Shown piece by piece: positions 44,906 to 52,943 of a stretch of DNA of 60,662 nt. The notes beneath the pieces were generated by a model that saw only the letters and a program-made list of their open reading frames with translations, did no database searches and was not told the DNA's origin. Source of the DNA: Paenibacillus sp. 598K. GTDB taxonomy: Bacteria; Bacillota; Bacilli; Paenibacillales; Paenibacillaceae. Numbering within the stretch: the stretch's first letter is position 1; each line of letters opens with the position of its first letter. The stretch is taken from positions 12,057 to 72,718 of the forward strand of contig NZ_BFBX01000108.1 of the NCBI RefSeq assembly GCF_003851045.1. Direction: 5' to 3'. The position numbers and the translations under genes were made by a program.

Positions 44906-45556
44906 ATGAATATCCTGTTCATGGGCCCTCCCGGCGCCGGCAAAGGTACGCAAGCGGAGCGGATCGTTGAGGAATTCAACATTCCCCACATCTCGACTGG
45001 CGATGCGTTCCGTCTTGCGATGAAGCAAGGCACGCCGCTCGGCCAGAAGGCCAAAGAATATGTCGACCAAGGACTGCTCGTCCCGGACGATGTGACGAAC
45101 GGTATCGTACGCGAACGTCTGCAGCAGGACGATTGCGAGGCAGGCTTCCTGCTCGACGGCTTCCCGCGGACAACCGCGCAAGCCGAAGCGCTCGATGAGA
45201 TGCTCGCCGGCATGAACCGCAAGCTGGATCATGTGATCAACCTGAAGGTTGACCGCAGCCTCTTGCTGGCTCGTCTGACGGGACGCCGGATCTGCAAATC
45301 GTGTGGATCGACCTACCATGTGTTGTTTAATCCTCCTGCACAGGAGGGTGTGTGCGCGAAGTGCGGCGGCGAGCTGTACCAGCGTTCGGATGACACCGAG
45401 GAGAAGGTCGGTACACGTCTCGACGAGTATATCTCGAAGACTGCGCCGCTGCTCGCTTACTACGAGAAGCAGGAGCTGCTCCGCGAGGTTGACGGAGAGA
45501 AAGAAATCGATACGGTGACAACCGAGATTGCCGATTGCTTGCGGGGTACGGAATGA
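44906..45556 (+). CDS. adk: Adenylate kinase (zinc-containing LID)
   Basis: Interconverts ATP + AMP and 2 ADP. 216 residues. P-loop GPPGAGKGT (7-15), the AMP-binding DGFPRT (about 84-89), and a LID with Cys130, Cys133, Cys150 and Cys153 that binds structural zinc, as in other Gram-positives. AGTGAGGAAC precedes the ATG at 44906; the frame upstream is leader. A GCATCC/GGATGC hairpin lies at about 44842-44860 in the gap to secY. The stop overlaps the map start. Confidence 0.97.
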   Translation: MNILFMGPPGAGKGTQAERIVEEFNIPHISTGDAFRLAMKQGTPLGQKAKEYVDQGLLVPDDVTNGIVRERLQQDDCEAGFLLDGFPRTTAQAEALDEMLAGMNRKLDHVINLKVDRSLLLARLTGRRICKSCGSTYHVLFNPPAQEGVCAKCGGELYQRSDDTEEKVGTRLDEYISKTAPLLAYYEKQELLREVDGEKEIDTVTTEIADCLRGTE

Positions 45557-46305
45557 TCATCTGCAAATCCGAAGTGGAACTGGGTTTCATGAGGGAAGCA
45601 GGACGCATCGTTGCGGAGACGCATCGACTGATGGCGCAATCCGTCAAACCGGGTATTACTACCAAGGAGCTTGACCGGATTGCCGAAACGTATATACGGA
45701 GCCAGGGCGCCGTACCGTCTTTCAAAGGTTACAATGATTTCCCTGCCAGTATATGTGCTTCTGTAAACAACGAGTTGGTGCACGGTATTCCTGGTTCGCG
45801 CAAGCTGAACGAAGGGGATATCATCAGTATCGACATCGGCGCACAATTCAATGGCTACCATGGAGATTCGGCCTGGACCTACGGGGTCGGGGAGATCTCC
45901 GAGGAGTCTGCCCGCCTGCTCGACGTAACGGAGAAATCGCTATACGCCGGACTTGCGCTCATCGAACCGGACGTTCGACTGTACACGGTCTCGCATGCGA
46001 TTCAGCAAGTGGTGGAAGAGGCAGGATTTTCGATCGTTCGCGAGTATGTCGGACACGGCATCGGGGCCAAACTGCATGAAGAACCACAGATTCCCAACTA
46101 CGGTATCCCGGGACGCGGACCGCGTCTGAAGCCGGGGATGGTGCTGGCGATCGAACCGATGGTCAACATCGGCGAACGTTATGTGCGTACCCTGCAAGAC
46201 AACTGGACGGTCGTCACCGAGGACGATTCGTGGTGCGCTCACTTCGAGCATACGGTAGCCGTCACCGAGGACGGGTATGAGATCCTCACCCGACTTCCGG
46301 AGTAG
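45553..46305 (+). CDS. map: Methionine aminopeptidase, type I
   Basis: Removes the N-terminal methionine from new proteins. 250 residues. Metal and catalytic residues are in place: His77 (ELVHGIP), Asp94 (SIDIGA), Asp105 (GYHGDSAW), the His of VGHGIGAKLH, Glu of LAIEPM and Glu of FEHTVAVTEDG. The ATG at 45553 overlaps the adk stop (ATGA). Confidence 0.97.
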   Translation: MIICKSEVELGFMREAGRIVAETHRLMAQSVKPGITTKELDRIAETYIRSQGAVPSFKGYNDFPASICASVNNELVHGIPGSRKLNEGDIISIDIGAQFNGYHGDSAWTYGVGEISEESARLLDVTEKSLYAGLALIEPDVRLYTVSHAIQQVVEEAGFSIVREYVGHGIGAKLHEEPQIPNYGIPGRGPRLKPGMVLAIEPMVNIGERYVRTLQDNWTVVTEDDSWCAHFEHTVAVTEDGYEILTRLPE

Positions 46306-46312
46306 CAACGTT

Positions 46313-46600
46313 ATGCCAGAGCAGCTACAGCCTCGGATCGGTCAGCTCGTCACCGTGCTGCGCGGCAAGGACGAAGGCACGCATGCCGTGATCGTCGCCC
46401 TCGTCGATGAGCGCTTTGTGATGATCGCCGACGGCCACAAGCGCAAAGCCCAGGAGCCGAAGAAAAAGAATCTGCTTCATCTGGCGCTCCATCCGCAGGT
46501 CAGCGAGGAAGTGGCAGACAGCCTGCGCGAGAGCGGCAGCGTGACGAACGGGAAACTGCGATTTGCGATTCAGAAGTATATACAACGGAAAGGAGAATAA
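46313..46600 (+). CDS. KOW-domain RNA-binding protein (YbzG-like)
   Basis: 95 residues. An L14e-like KOW fold: PRIGQLVTVLRGKDEGTHAVIVALVDERFVMIADG, then basic KRKAQEPKKKN. Such proteins are conserved between map and infA in Firmicutes and presumably bind rRNA or mRNA; the function is unknown. The ATG at 46313 is 7 bases after map. infA follows after 2 bases. Confidence 0.85.
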   Translation: MPEQLQPRIGQLVTVLRGKDEGTHAVIVALVDERFVMIADGHKRKAQEPKKKNLLHLALHPQVSEEVADSLRESGSVTNGKLRFAIQKYIQRKGE

Positions 46601-46602
46601 CT

Positions 46603-46818
46603 GTGACCAAGGAAGATGTGATTGAAGTCGAAGGTACGGTCATCGAGCCGCTGCCCAATGCGCATTTCAGGGTGGAACTGGAGAACGGCCATCAAATCCT
46701 CGCCCATGTGTCCGGCAAGCTCAGAATGCACTTTATCCGCATCCTGACCGGAGACAAAGTGGTAATCCAGTTGTCGCCTTATGATTTAACAAAAGGTCGT
46801 ATCACCTATCGGAAGTAG
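46603..46818 (+). CDS. infA: Translation initiation factor IF-1
   Basis: 71 residues, OB fold. EVEGTVIEPLPNAHFRVELENG and LTKGRITYR are conserved. It binds the 30S A site during initiation. It starts with GTG at 46603 after AAAGGAG. Confidence 0.98.
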   Translation: MTKEDVIEVEGTVIEPLPNAHFRVELENGHQILAHVSGKLRMHFIRILTGDKVVIQLSPYDLTKGRITYRK

Positions 46819-46863
46819 GCTGCTCATGTAGTCTGGTTGCGAAGTATTCGGGAGGGAATCACA

Positions 46864-46977
46864 ATGAAGGTCAGACCTTCGGTCAAGCCGATCTGCGAAA
46901 AATGCAAAGTCATTCGTCGCAAAGGCAATGTAATGGTGATTTGTGAAAATCCTAAGCATAAACAAAAACAAGGTTAA
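46864..46977 (+). CDS. rpmJ: 50S ribosomal protein L36 (zinc form)
   Basis: 37 residues: MKVRPSVKPICEKCKVIRRK and a C-terminal CENPKHKQKQG. C-x2-C...C-x4-H is the zinc site of the C+ form. GGGAGGGAATC precedes the ATG at 46864. Confidence 0.97.
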   Translation: MKVRPSVKPICEKCKVIRRKGNVMVICENPKHKQKQG

Positions 46978-46995
46978 GAAGGAGGGAAACGGAAT

Positions 46996-47364
46996 ATGGC
47001 TCGTATAGCTGGTGTAGACTTGCCGCGTGACAAGCGCGTAGAGATCGCTCTGCAGTATATCTTCGGAATTGGTCAAACCACGGCCAAGAAAATCCTGGGT
47101 GAAACAGGCATCGACGCACAGACACGTGTTCGCGATTTAACGGAAGACGAGGTTAGCAAACTGCGCGAGACGATTGATAAATCGGTCAAGGTAGAAGGCG
47201 ACCTGCGTCGTGAAATTTCGTTGAATATTAAAAGGTTGATTGAGATCGGCTGCTACCGCGGTATCCGTCACCGTCGTGGTCTGCCTGTTCGTGGTCAACG
47301 GACCAAAACTAACGCCCGTACACGGAAAGGTCCTCGTCGGACCGTTGCGAACAAGAAGAAATAA
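46996..47364 (+). CDS. rpsM: 30S ribosomal protein S13
   Basis: 122 residues. ARIAGVDLPRDKRVEIALQYIFG and the C-terminal GLPVRGQRTKTNARTRKGP are typical. S13 contacts P-site tRNA and 50S bridges. AAGGAGGG precedes the ATG at 46996. Confidence 0.98.
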   Translation: MARIAGVDLPRDKRVEIALQYIFGIGQTTAKKILGETGIDAQTRVRDLTEDEVSKLRETIDKSVKVEGDLRREISLNIKRLIEIGCYRGIRHRRGLPVRGQRTKTNARTRKGPRRTVANKKK

Positions 47365-47379
47365 GGGGGGATAACTGAA

Positions 47380-47775
47380 ATGGCTAAACCGAAAAAAGTG
47401 GTCCGTACCAAACGTCGTGACCGTAAAAATATTGAATCTGGCGTAGCGCACATCCGCTCGACATTCAACAACACTATCGTGACGATTACGGATCCGCACG
47501 GCAACGCGATTTCTTGGGCAAGTGCTGGTAACCTGGGCTTCAAAGGTTCCCGCAAAAGCACGCCGTTTGCAGCGCAAATGGCAGCCGAGTCCGCCGCGAA
47601 AGCCGCAATGGAGCACGGAATGAAAGCTGTAGAAGTCATGGTTAAAGGCCCGGGCGCTGGCCGTGAAGCTGCGATCCGTTCGCTGCAAGCCGCAGGTCTT
47701 GAAGTGAACATGATCAAAGACGTCACACCGGTTCCGCACAACGGATGCCGTCCACCGAAACGTCGCCGCGTATAG
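47380..47775 (+). CDS. rpsK: 30S ribosomal protein S11
   Basis: 131 residues. IESGVAHIRSTFNNTIVTITD and the C-terminal DVTPVPHNGCRPPKRRRV are signatures. S11 lies on the platform near the mRNA exit. AAGGGGGGAT precedes the ATG at 47380. Confidence 0.98.
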   Translation: MAKPKKVVRTKRRDRKNIESGVAHIRSTFNNTIVTITDPHGNAISWASAGNLGFKGSRKSTPFAAQMAAESAAKAAMEHGMKAVEVMVKGPGAGREAAIRSLQAAGLEVNMIKDVTPVPHNGCRPPKRRRV

Positions 47776-47900
47776 TTCATTTGATTGTGGTATCAAATAT
47801 CTGCAACTTGTGAATAATGGTTGTGAAGGTTAGGCATACTACATGATTTGACCGCATAACGCTAGGTACGGAGCGACGTTTTTGAAGGAGGGTTCAATTA

Positions 47901-48845
47901 GTGATTGAGATCGAAAAGCCGAAGATCGAAACGGTAGAACTGAATGAGGATGGCACGTACGGACGATTCGTCGTCGAGCCGCTCGAGAGAGGCTATGGCA
48001 CGACGCTGGGCAACTCGCTGCGCCGGATTCTGCTTTCGTCGCTGCCAGGCGCGGCAGTGATATCTGTCCAGATCGATGGAGTGCTGCATGAGTTCTCAAC
48101 GATTCCGGGCGTGATTGAGGATGTGACCGAGATCATTCTGAATCTGAAGGGCTTGTCCCTGAAGATTCATTCCGACGAAGAGAAAGTGTTGGAAATCGAT
48201 GCGGAAGGCGAAGGCAGCATCACGGCCGGCGACATTCGCGCAGACAGCGATGTCGAGATTCTCAATCCTGATCTTCATATCGCCACCTTGGCCTCCGGCG
48301 CAAGACTCCACATGCGGGTGTTCGCCAACCGCGGACGCGGATACGTGCAGGCTGACCGCAACAAGCGGGAAGACCAGCCGATCGGCGTCATCCCTGTGGA
48401 TTCCATCTACACGCCGATCACTCGCGTGAACTACGCCATCGAGAACACGCGTGTCGGCCAGGTGACCAACTATGACAAGCTGACGTTGGAAGTCTGGACG
48501 GATGGCAGCATTCGGCCGGAGGAAGCAGTCAGCCTCGGCGCCAAAATTCTCACGGAGCATCTGGATCTGTTCGTCGGTCTGACTGACGAAGCGAAGGACG
48601 CCGAGATTATGGTCGAGAAGGAAGAGGACAAGAAAGAGAAGGTTCTCGAGATGACCATCGAGGAGCTGGATCTCTCTGTTCGTTCGTACAACTGTCTGAA
48701 GCGCGCTGGCATCAACACCGTCCAGGAGTTGATCACCAAAACCGAAGAAGACATGATGAAGGTCCGCAACTTGGGCCGCAAGTCTCTCGAAGAGGTGCAG
48801 GAGAAGCTCGAAGAGCTGGGCCTGGGCTTGCGTACGGAAGATTAA
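47901..48845 (+). CDS. rpoA: DNA-directed RNA polymerase subunit alpha
   Basis: 314 residues. The N-terminal assembly domain has FVVEPLERGYGTTLGNSLRR; the C-terminal domain (about 245-314) has LDLSVRSYNCLKRAGI, the residues that bind UP elements. It starts with GTG at 47901 after GAAGGAGGG. The 125-base gap from rpsK may allow local control. Confidence 0.98.
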   Translation: MIEIEKPKIETVELNEDGTYGRFVVEPLERGYGTTLGNSLRRILLSSLPGAAVISVQIDGVLHEFSTIPGVIEDVTEIILNLKGLSLKIHSDEEKVLEIDAEGEGSITAGDIRADSDVEILNPDLHIATLASGARLHMRVFANRGRGYVQADRNKREDQPIGVIPVDSIYTPITRVNYAIENTRVGQVTNYDKLTLEVWTDGSIRPEEAVSLGAKILTEHLDLFVGLTDEAKDAEIMVEKEEDKKEKVLEMTIEELDLSVRSYNCLKRAGINTVQELITKTEEDMMKVRNLGRKSLEEVQEKLEELGLGLRTED

Positions 48846-48884
48846 GATCGCACACGGTACACTATAGAAGGAGGTTCTACGCAA

Positions 48885-49250
48885 ATGGCTTATCAAAAAT
48901 TAGGCCGTGATTCGAGCGCGCGTAAAGCATTGTTCCGCGACCTCGTCACTGACCTGTTCTTGTATGAGCGCATCCAGACAACGGAAGCGAAAGCTAAAGA
49001 AGTTCGCTCCATTGCCGAGAAGCTCATCACTAAAGCAAAACGCGGCGATCTGCATGCGCGCCGTCAAGTAGCAGCATTTGTTCGTCGTGAAACCATTGAT
49101 GGAGAGCAGGATGCCATCCAGAAGTTGTTCTCCGAATTGGCCACCCGTTACTCTGAGCGTGCGGGCGGGTACACACGGATCCTGAAGCTCGGTCCACGTC
49201 GCGGCGATGCTGCGCCTATGGTATTCCTGGAGCTTGTCGATCGTGCGTAA
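48885..49250 (+). CDS. rplQ: 50S ribosomal protein L17
   Basis: 121 residues. GRDSSARKALFRDLVTDLF and the C-terminal LGPRRGDAAPMVFLELVD are typical. AAGGAGG precedes the ATG at 48885. It is the last gene of the alpha operon; a terminator follows at once. Confidence 0.98.
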   Translation: MAYQKLGRDSSARKALFRDLVTDLFLYERIQTTEAKAKEVRSIAEKLITKAKRGDLHARRQVAAFVRRETIDGEQDAIQKLFSELATRYSERAGGYTRILKLGPRRGDAAPMVFLELVDRA

Positions 49251-49264
49251 TTGACCGGAACGAG

Positions 49265-49297
49265 AAGGGGTGGACCACTTGGGGCCACCTTTTTTTT
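49265..49297 (+). terminator. Terminator of the S10-spc-alpha cluster
   Basis: GGTGG (49269-49273) pairs with CCACC (49285-49289), with outer AA/TT pairs, followed by eight or nine T. Confidence 0.82.
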
Positions 49298-49327
49298 GTG
49301 AGATTCACCAAGCGAGGTGAATCTCAC
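49298..49327. repeat. Perfect 12-base inverted repeat after the rplQ terminator
   Basis: GTGAGATTCACC (49298-49309) and GGTGAATCTCAC (49316-49327) with a 6-base loop. No T run follows on either strand. It lies where ecfA1 normally begins, and 44 bases before truA. Confidence 0.7.
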
Positions 49328-49371
49328 TCAGATCAGGCCGGCTACGGCCTGCAAGACATGGGAGTGAAGAC

Positions 49372-50127
49372 ATGCGGAACCTATGCATGACGGTGAGTTA
49401 TGACGGGACGGACTACCACGGCTTTCAGAGCCAGCCAATCGGGAATACGGTGCAGGATGAGATCGAGAAGGCGCTCGGAAAGCTGACTGGCGAGGAGATC
49501 AAGATTCACGGGTCGGGTCGCACCGATGCGGGGGTCCATGCCTTTGGCCAGGTGTTCAACTTTCAGACGTCCTCGCAGATCCCGGTGGGCCGCTGGGCGG
49601 TGGCGATGAATACGTGGTTGCCCGACGACATCGTCATTCGCGATGCGCAGGAGGTACCGCTAGCCTTCCATGCTCGCAAGTCAGCCAAGCGCAAAACGTA
49701 TCGCTACGCGATCCGGCTCGGCAAGCATCCCGATGTGTTCGCTCGTCGCTATGAGTTTCACCACTATAGCCCGTTGCAGCTCGAGCCGATGCAAGATGCG
49801 CTCTCCTGCCTGATCGGCGAGCATGACTTCACCTCATTCACCTCGATTCACTCAACCAAGAGCTCTCATGTGCGCACGATCTATGAGGCGTATATGGAGG
49901 AGCGAGATGGCGTCGTCTATACGTACATCACGGGCAACGGCTTTCTGTACAACATGGTGCGCGTCATCATGGGGACGTTGATGCGGATCGGCGAAGGCCG
50001 GATGTCGGCACAGGAGATGCCTTCGATCCTTGCGGCATGCGATCGTGCCAAGGCGGGTCCGCGGGCGATGGCGCATGGTCTGACGCTCTGGAGCGTGGAG
50101 TATGGCGATATCACAAGTTCTACTTGA
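49372..50127 (+). CDS. truA: tRNA pseudouridine(38-40) synthase
   Basis: 251 residues. The catalytic Asp is in GRTDAGVHA (about 47-55). It isomerises uridines at 38-40 of many tRNAs. CTVSYDGT-type N-terminus (MTVSYDGTDYHGFQ) is normal. GGGAGTG precedes the ATG at 49372. In Bacillales it usually follows ecfT; here it follows rplQ directly. The rplM promoter overlaps its stop codon. Confidence 0.96.
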   Translation: MRNLCMTVSYDGTDYHGFQSQPIGNTVQDEIEKALGKLTGEEIKIHGSGRTDAGVHAFGQVFNFQTSSQIPVGRWAVAMNTWLPDDIVIRDAQEVPLAFHARKSAKRKTYRYAIRLGKHPDVFARRYEFHHYSPLQLEPMQDALSCLIGEHDFTSFTSIHSTKSSHVRTIYEAYMEERDGVVYTYITGNGFLYNMVRVIMGTLMRIGEGRMSAQEMPSILAACDRAKAGPRAMAHGLTLWSVEYGDITSST

Positions 50128-50152
50128 TCTTCGCGCTTCATTGTAGTAAAAT
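50124..50152 (+). promoter_or_regulatory. Promoter for rplM-rpsI
   Basis: TTGATC (50124-50129) overlapping the truA stop, a 17-base spacer and TAAAAT (50147-50152). A second candidate, TTGACA at 50239-50244 with TAAAAC at 50261-50266 (16-base spacer), is nearer to rplM. Confidence 0.6.
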
Positions 50153-50159
50153 ATAACTT

Positions 50160-50346
50160 GTGCTTTCTTAGTGGCTATCCCACGGCCCCCAGCTAAGAAC
50201 AGCGCAACACGCAACAACTCATTACCTTAACAACTAGGTTTGACAGGTTATAAACCACATTAAAACTAGAGCTCAACCTCTTAAACACGATAACGTTTTG
50301 TTTGAATGAATACAGGTTTGTTTGAACGAATGAAGGAGGATCATCC
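50160..50346 (+). promoter_or_regulatory. rplM leader with hairpin and 20-base tandem repeat
   Basis: TTCTTAG (50165-50171) pairs with CTAAGAA (50193-50199) around a C-rich loop; this is probably an L13-type autoregulatory leader, but I could not check it against the family model. Before the ribosome-binding site a 15-base sequence starting TTTGTTTGAA occurs twice with one difference (50297-50311, 50317-50331). Confidence 0.5.
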
Positions 50347-50784
50347 ATGCGCACCACGTATATGGCCAAGCCGAATGAAGTTGAACGCAAATGGTACATT
50401 ATCGACGCGGAAGGAAAAACGCTTGGTCGCTTGGCAAGTGAAGCAGCTGCGCTGCTCCGCGGCAAGCACAAGCCACAGTTTACTCCGCATGTAGACACTG
50501 GCGATTTCGTCATCGTCATCAATGCCGAGAAGATCGTATTGTCCGGCAACAAGCTGAAAGACAAGAAGTACTACCGTCACTCGATGCATCCAGGCGGACT
50601 GAAAGTTACTTCTGCTGAAGAAATGCTCGCGAAGTTCCCTGAGCGCGTCATCGAAAAAGCAATCCACGGCATGATTCCGCACAACCGTCTGGGTAACAAA
50701 ATCAGACTGAAGCTGAAAGTCTATGCTGGCGCAAACCACCCACACCAAGCCCAAAACCCTGAAGTGTACGAGCTTCGCGGTTAA
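50347..50784 (+). CDS. rplM: 50S ribosomal protein L13
   Basis: 145 residues. RTTYMAKPNEVERKWYIIDA and the MHPGGLK segment are typical. L13 is an early 50S assembly protein. GAAGGAGG precedes the ATG at 50347; ATG 50362 is an internal alternative. Confidence 0.98.
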   Translation: MRTTYMAKPNEVERKWYIIDAEGKTLGRLASEAAALLRGKHKPQFTPHVDTGDFVIVINAEKIVLSGNKLKDKKYYRHSMHPGGLKVTSAEEMLAKFPERVIEKAIHGMIPHNRLGNKIRLKLKVYAGANHPHQAQNPEVYELRG

Positions 50785-50803
50785 TTAGAAGGAGGACAGT
50801 TTC

Positions 50804-51196
50804 ATGGCTCAAGTGCAATACTATGGAACAGGTCGTCGTAAACATTCGGTAGCACGCGTGCGTCTCGTACCGGGTGAAGGACGAATCATTATCAATAAAC
50901 GTGATCTGAACGAATACTTCGGTCACGAAACACTGAAATTGATCGTAAAACAGCCGCTGGCTTTGACTGAAACCCTGTCGAAGTACGATATCCTCGTACT
51001 CGCTCATGGTGGTGGAACAACTGGTCAAGCAGGCGCGATCCGTCACGGTATCTCCCGTGCGCTGCTCAAAGCCGACCCTGAGTTCCGTCCGGCTCTGAAG
51101 CGCGCAGGCTTCCTGACGCGTGACCCACGGATGAAAGAGCGTAAGAAGTACGGCCTGAAAGCCGCTCGTCGCGCGCCTCAGTTCTCCAAACGTTAA
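50804..51196 (+). CDS. rpsI: 30S ribosomal protein S9
   Basis: 130 residues. YYGTGRRKHSVARVRL and the C-terminal ARRAPQFSKR tail, whose last Arg touches P-site tRNA, are intact. GAAGGAGGAC precedes the ATG at 50804. Terminated just downstream. Confidence 0.98.
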   Translation: MAQVQYYGTGRRKHSVARVRLVPGEGRIIINKRDLNEYFGHETLKLIVKQPLALTETLSKYDILVLAHGGGTTGQAGAIRHGISRALLKADPEFRPALKRAGFLTRDPRMKERKKYGLKAARRAPQFSKR

Positions 51197-51221
51197 TATC
51201 TTTGCACGTGCAACGTGCTTC

Positions 51222-51252
51222 AAGCCCTTGGCCTTCTGGCCAAGGGCTTTTG
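51222..51252 (+). terminator. Terminator after rpsI
   Basis: Perfect 12-base stem AAGCCCTTGGCC (51222-51233) / GGCCAAGGGCTT (51238-51249), loop TTCT, then TT. Confidence 0.9.
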
Positions 51253-51355
51253 TTTGATCCGATGTGTGCGGGAGCGTCGTCAAGTCGTCCTGACTTCGTC
51301 ACTCGCTACAGCGGGAGTGCGTTAGGATCAGGCGGAGCCGGGTATGTCTCACAGG

Positions 51356-52753
51356 CTACCGCAGAAACTTCTTGAGCTTGTCCAGCTTGTCGCCGTAAGG
51401 CGGGAAGGCGAAGCCGGGCTCGAAGCGGCTGCTCTTGCGCAGGACGCTCTTGCGATGCGAGAACAGCTCGAAGCTGTGGCGGCCGTGATAAGCGCCGATC
51501 CCGGAAGTGCCGACGCCGCCGAACGGCAGGTGATGGCTGGCGACATGCATGATCGTATCGTTGACACAGCCGCCACCAAAGCGTACGCGATCGACGATCT
51601 CGGCGATGCGGCTCTCGCGCTCGGTGAATAGATAGAGCGCCAGCGGCTTGGGGTGACGCTCGATGATCGCGATCGCATCCTCCAGCGCGTCGTACGTCAG
51701 GACCGGCAGCAGCGGGCCGAACAGCTCTTCTTGCATCACTGCGTCGTCGATTGAGACGCCATCCAGCAGGGTCGGCGCGATGTATAGCTCCTCGCGATCC
51801 CGAGCGCCGCCGTGGACGATCCGGCTGGCATCCAGCTCCAGGATAGCGGCCAGACGGTCAAATTGCCTCGTATTGACGATACGTCCGTAATCCGGCGAGG
51901 TCTGCGGCTGTTCACCGTAAAAGTCGACCATCGCTTGCCTCATCCGCTTCACCAGCTCTTCACGGATGGAGCAATGTGCCAGGACGTAGTCCGGCGCGAT
52001 GCAGGTCTGGCCCGTGTTGATCAGCTTGCCCCAGACGATGCGTTTGGCGGCGATGTCGAGCTTGGCTGTCTCGTCGACAATGACCGGGCTTTTGCCGCCG
52101 AGCTCCAGGGTGACCGGCACGAGTCGCTGCGCTGCAGCCTCCATGACGACCTTGCCGACCGCCGTGCTCCCGGTGAAGAAGATGTAATCGACCGGCGAGT
52201 GGATCAGCGCCGAGGTCGTCTCTTTCTCCCCTTGGACGACGCTTACGTAGGCGGGCTCGAACGTCTCGGTGACCAATTGTTCGATGAGGGCAGCCACATG
52301 AGGCGTGCTCTCGCTTGGCTTGAGGATGGCGCAATTGCCGGCGGACAAGGCGCCGATGAGCGGCTCGATGACCAGTTGGAACGGATAGTTGAAGGGGCCG
52401 ATGATCAGCACGGTGCCATAAGGCTCGCTGCGGATTTCGCTGGAGCCGGGCAGCAGGGGCAGCGGGGTCCGCACGCGCTTGGGCTTGGCCCATTTGCGCA
52501 GATGCTTGAGCGTATAGTCGATGCTGCGCAGGACGATCAGAATTTCGGTCAGGTAGGTTTCGGTTTCGCTTTTGCGCAGATCCTGATGCATCGACTCCAT
52601 TATCTGCGGCTCCATCCGCTGGATGGCCGCCTTGAGCCGCCTCAGCTGCTCGAGACGGTAGTCAACGTCGCGTGTGCGACCCGATGCCCAAAACGCTTGC
52701 TGCTGCTTCAGAATCGCTTCGACCTTCGCAGCCGTCACAGGTTCCGCTATCAT
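51356..52753 (-). CDS. Aldehyde dehydrogenase, class 3 type (YwdH-like)
   Basis: 465 residues, NAD(P)-dependent oxidation of aldehydes to acids. Signatures: YGTVLIIGPFNYPFQL (cofactor and substrate pocket), FFTGSTAVGK, catalytic Glu in LELGGKSP and catalytic Cys in NTGQTCIAPDYV. C-terminal PFGGVGTSGIGAYHG closes the active site. The lack of a cleaved leader and the length fit the class 3 family of fatty or aromatic aldehyde enzymes; the substrate is unknown. AGGAGG (complement of 52761-52766) sets the start at 52753. It is the only gene of the 44.5-60 kb part on this strand before gerD, and ends about 160 bases from rpsI. Confidence 0.92.
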   Translation of the reverse strand: MIAEPVTAAKVEAILKQQQAFWASGRTRDVDYRLEQLRRLKAAIQRMEPQIMESMHQDLRKSETETYLTEILIVLRSIDYTLKHLRKWAKPKRVRTPLPLLPGSSEIRSEPYGTVLIIGPFNYPFQLVIEPLIGALSAGNCAILKPSESTPHVAALIEQLVTETFEPAYVSVVQGEKETTSALIHSPVDYIFFTGSTAVGKVVMEAAAQRLVPVTLELGGKSPVIVDETAKLDIAAKRIVWGKLINTGQTCIAPDYVLAHCSIREELVKRMRQAMVDFYGEQPQTSPDYGRIVNTRQFDRLAAILELDASRIVHGGARDREELYIAPTLLDGVSIDDAVMQEELFGPLLPVLTYDALEDAIAIIERHPKPLALYLFTERESRIAEIVDRVRFGGGCVNDTIMHVASHHLPFGGVGTSGIGAYHGRHSFELFSHRKSVLRKSSRFEPGFAFPPYGDKLDKLKKFLR

Positions 52754-52792
52754 CAGAGAGCCTCCTTTACCCAAGAGCTGGGATTTGTTCCT

Positions 52793-52822
52793 AGTGTAGC
52801 AGTTTGATTGCTCGCTATGCAA
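52793..52822 (-). promoter_or_regulatory. Candidate promoter for the aldehyde dehydrogenase gene
   Basis: On the minus strand TTGCAT (complement of 52817-52822), an 18-base spacer and TACACT (complement of 52793-52798). Confidence 0.45.
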
Positions 52823-52866
52823 TCGAGGCGCGTGCGATCAGCCTTGGGCATAAGATAATAAACATA

Positions 52867-52895
52867 TTGAACAATCGTGTTGGAAGACGTATAAT
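52867..52895 (+). promoter_or_regulatory. Promoter for cysH-sat
   Basis: TTGAAC (52867-52872), a 17-base spacer and a perfect TATAAT (52890-52895). No S-box or T-box leader is present in the short (about 45-base) leader. Confidence 0.72.
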
Positions 52896-52943
52896 TAAAA
52901 GCAGATAAAGTTACTAGGAATTCAAACGACGGAGGTCATTCCA

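Noticed and set aside
51812..52807. Plus-strand open frame opposite the aldehyde dehydrogenase
   Set aside because: Shadow of a well-supported gene; composition is Asp/Arg/Gln-rich as expected for an antisense frame.
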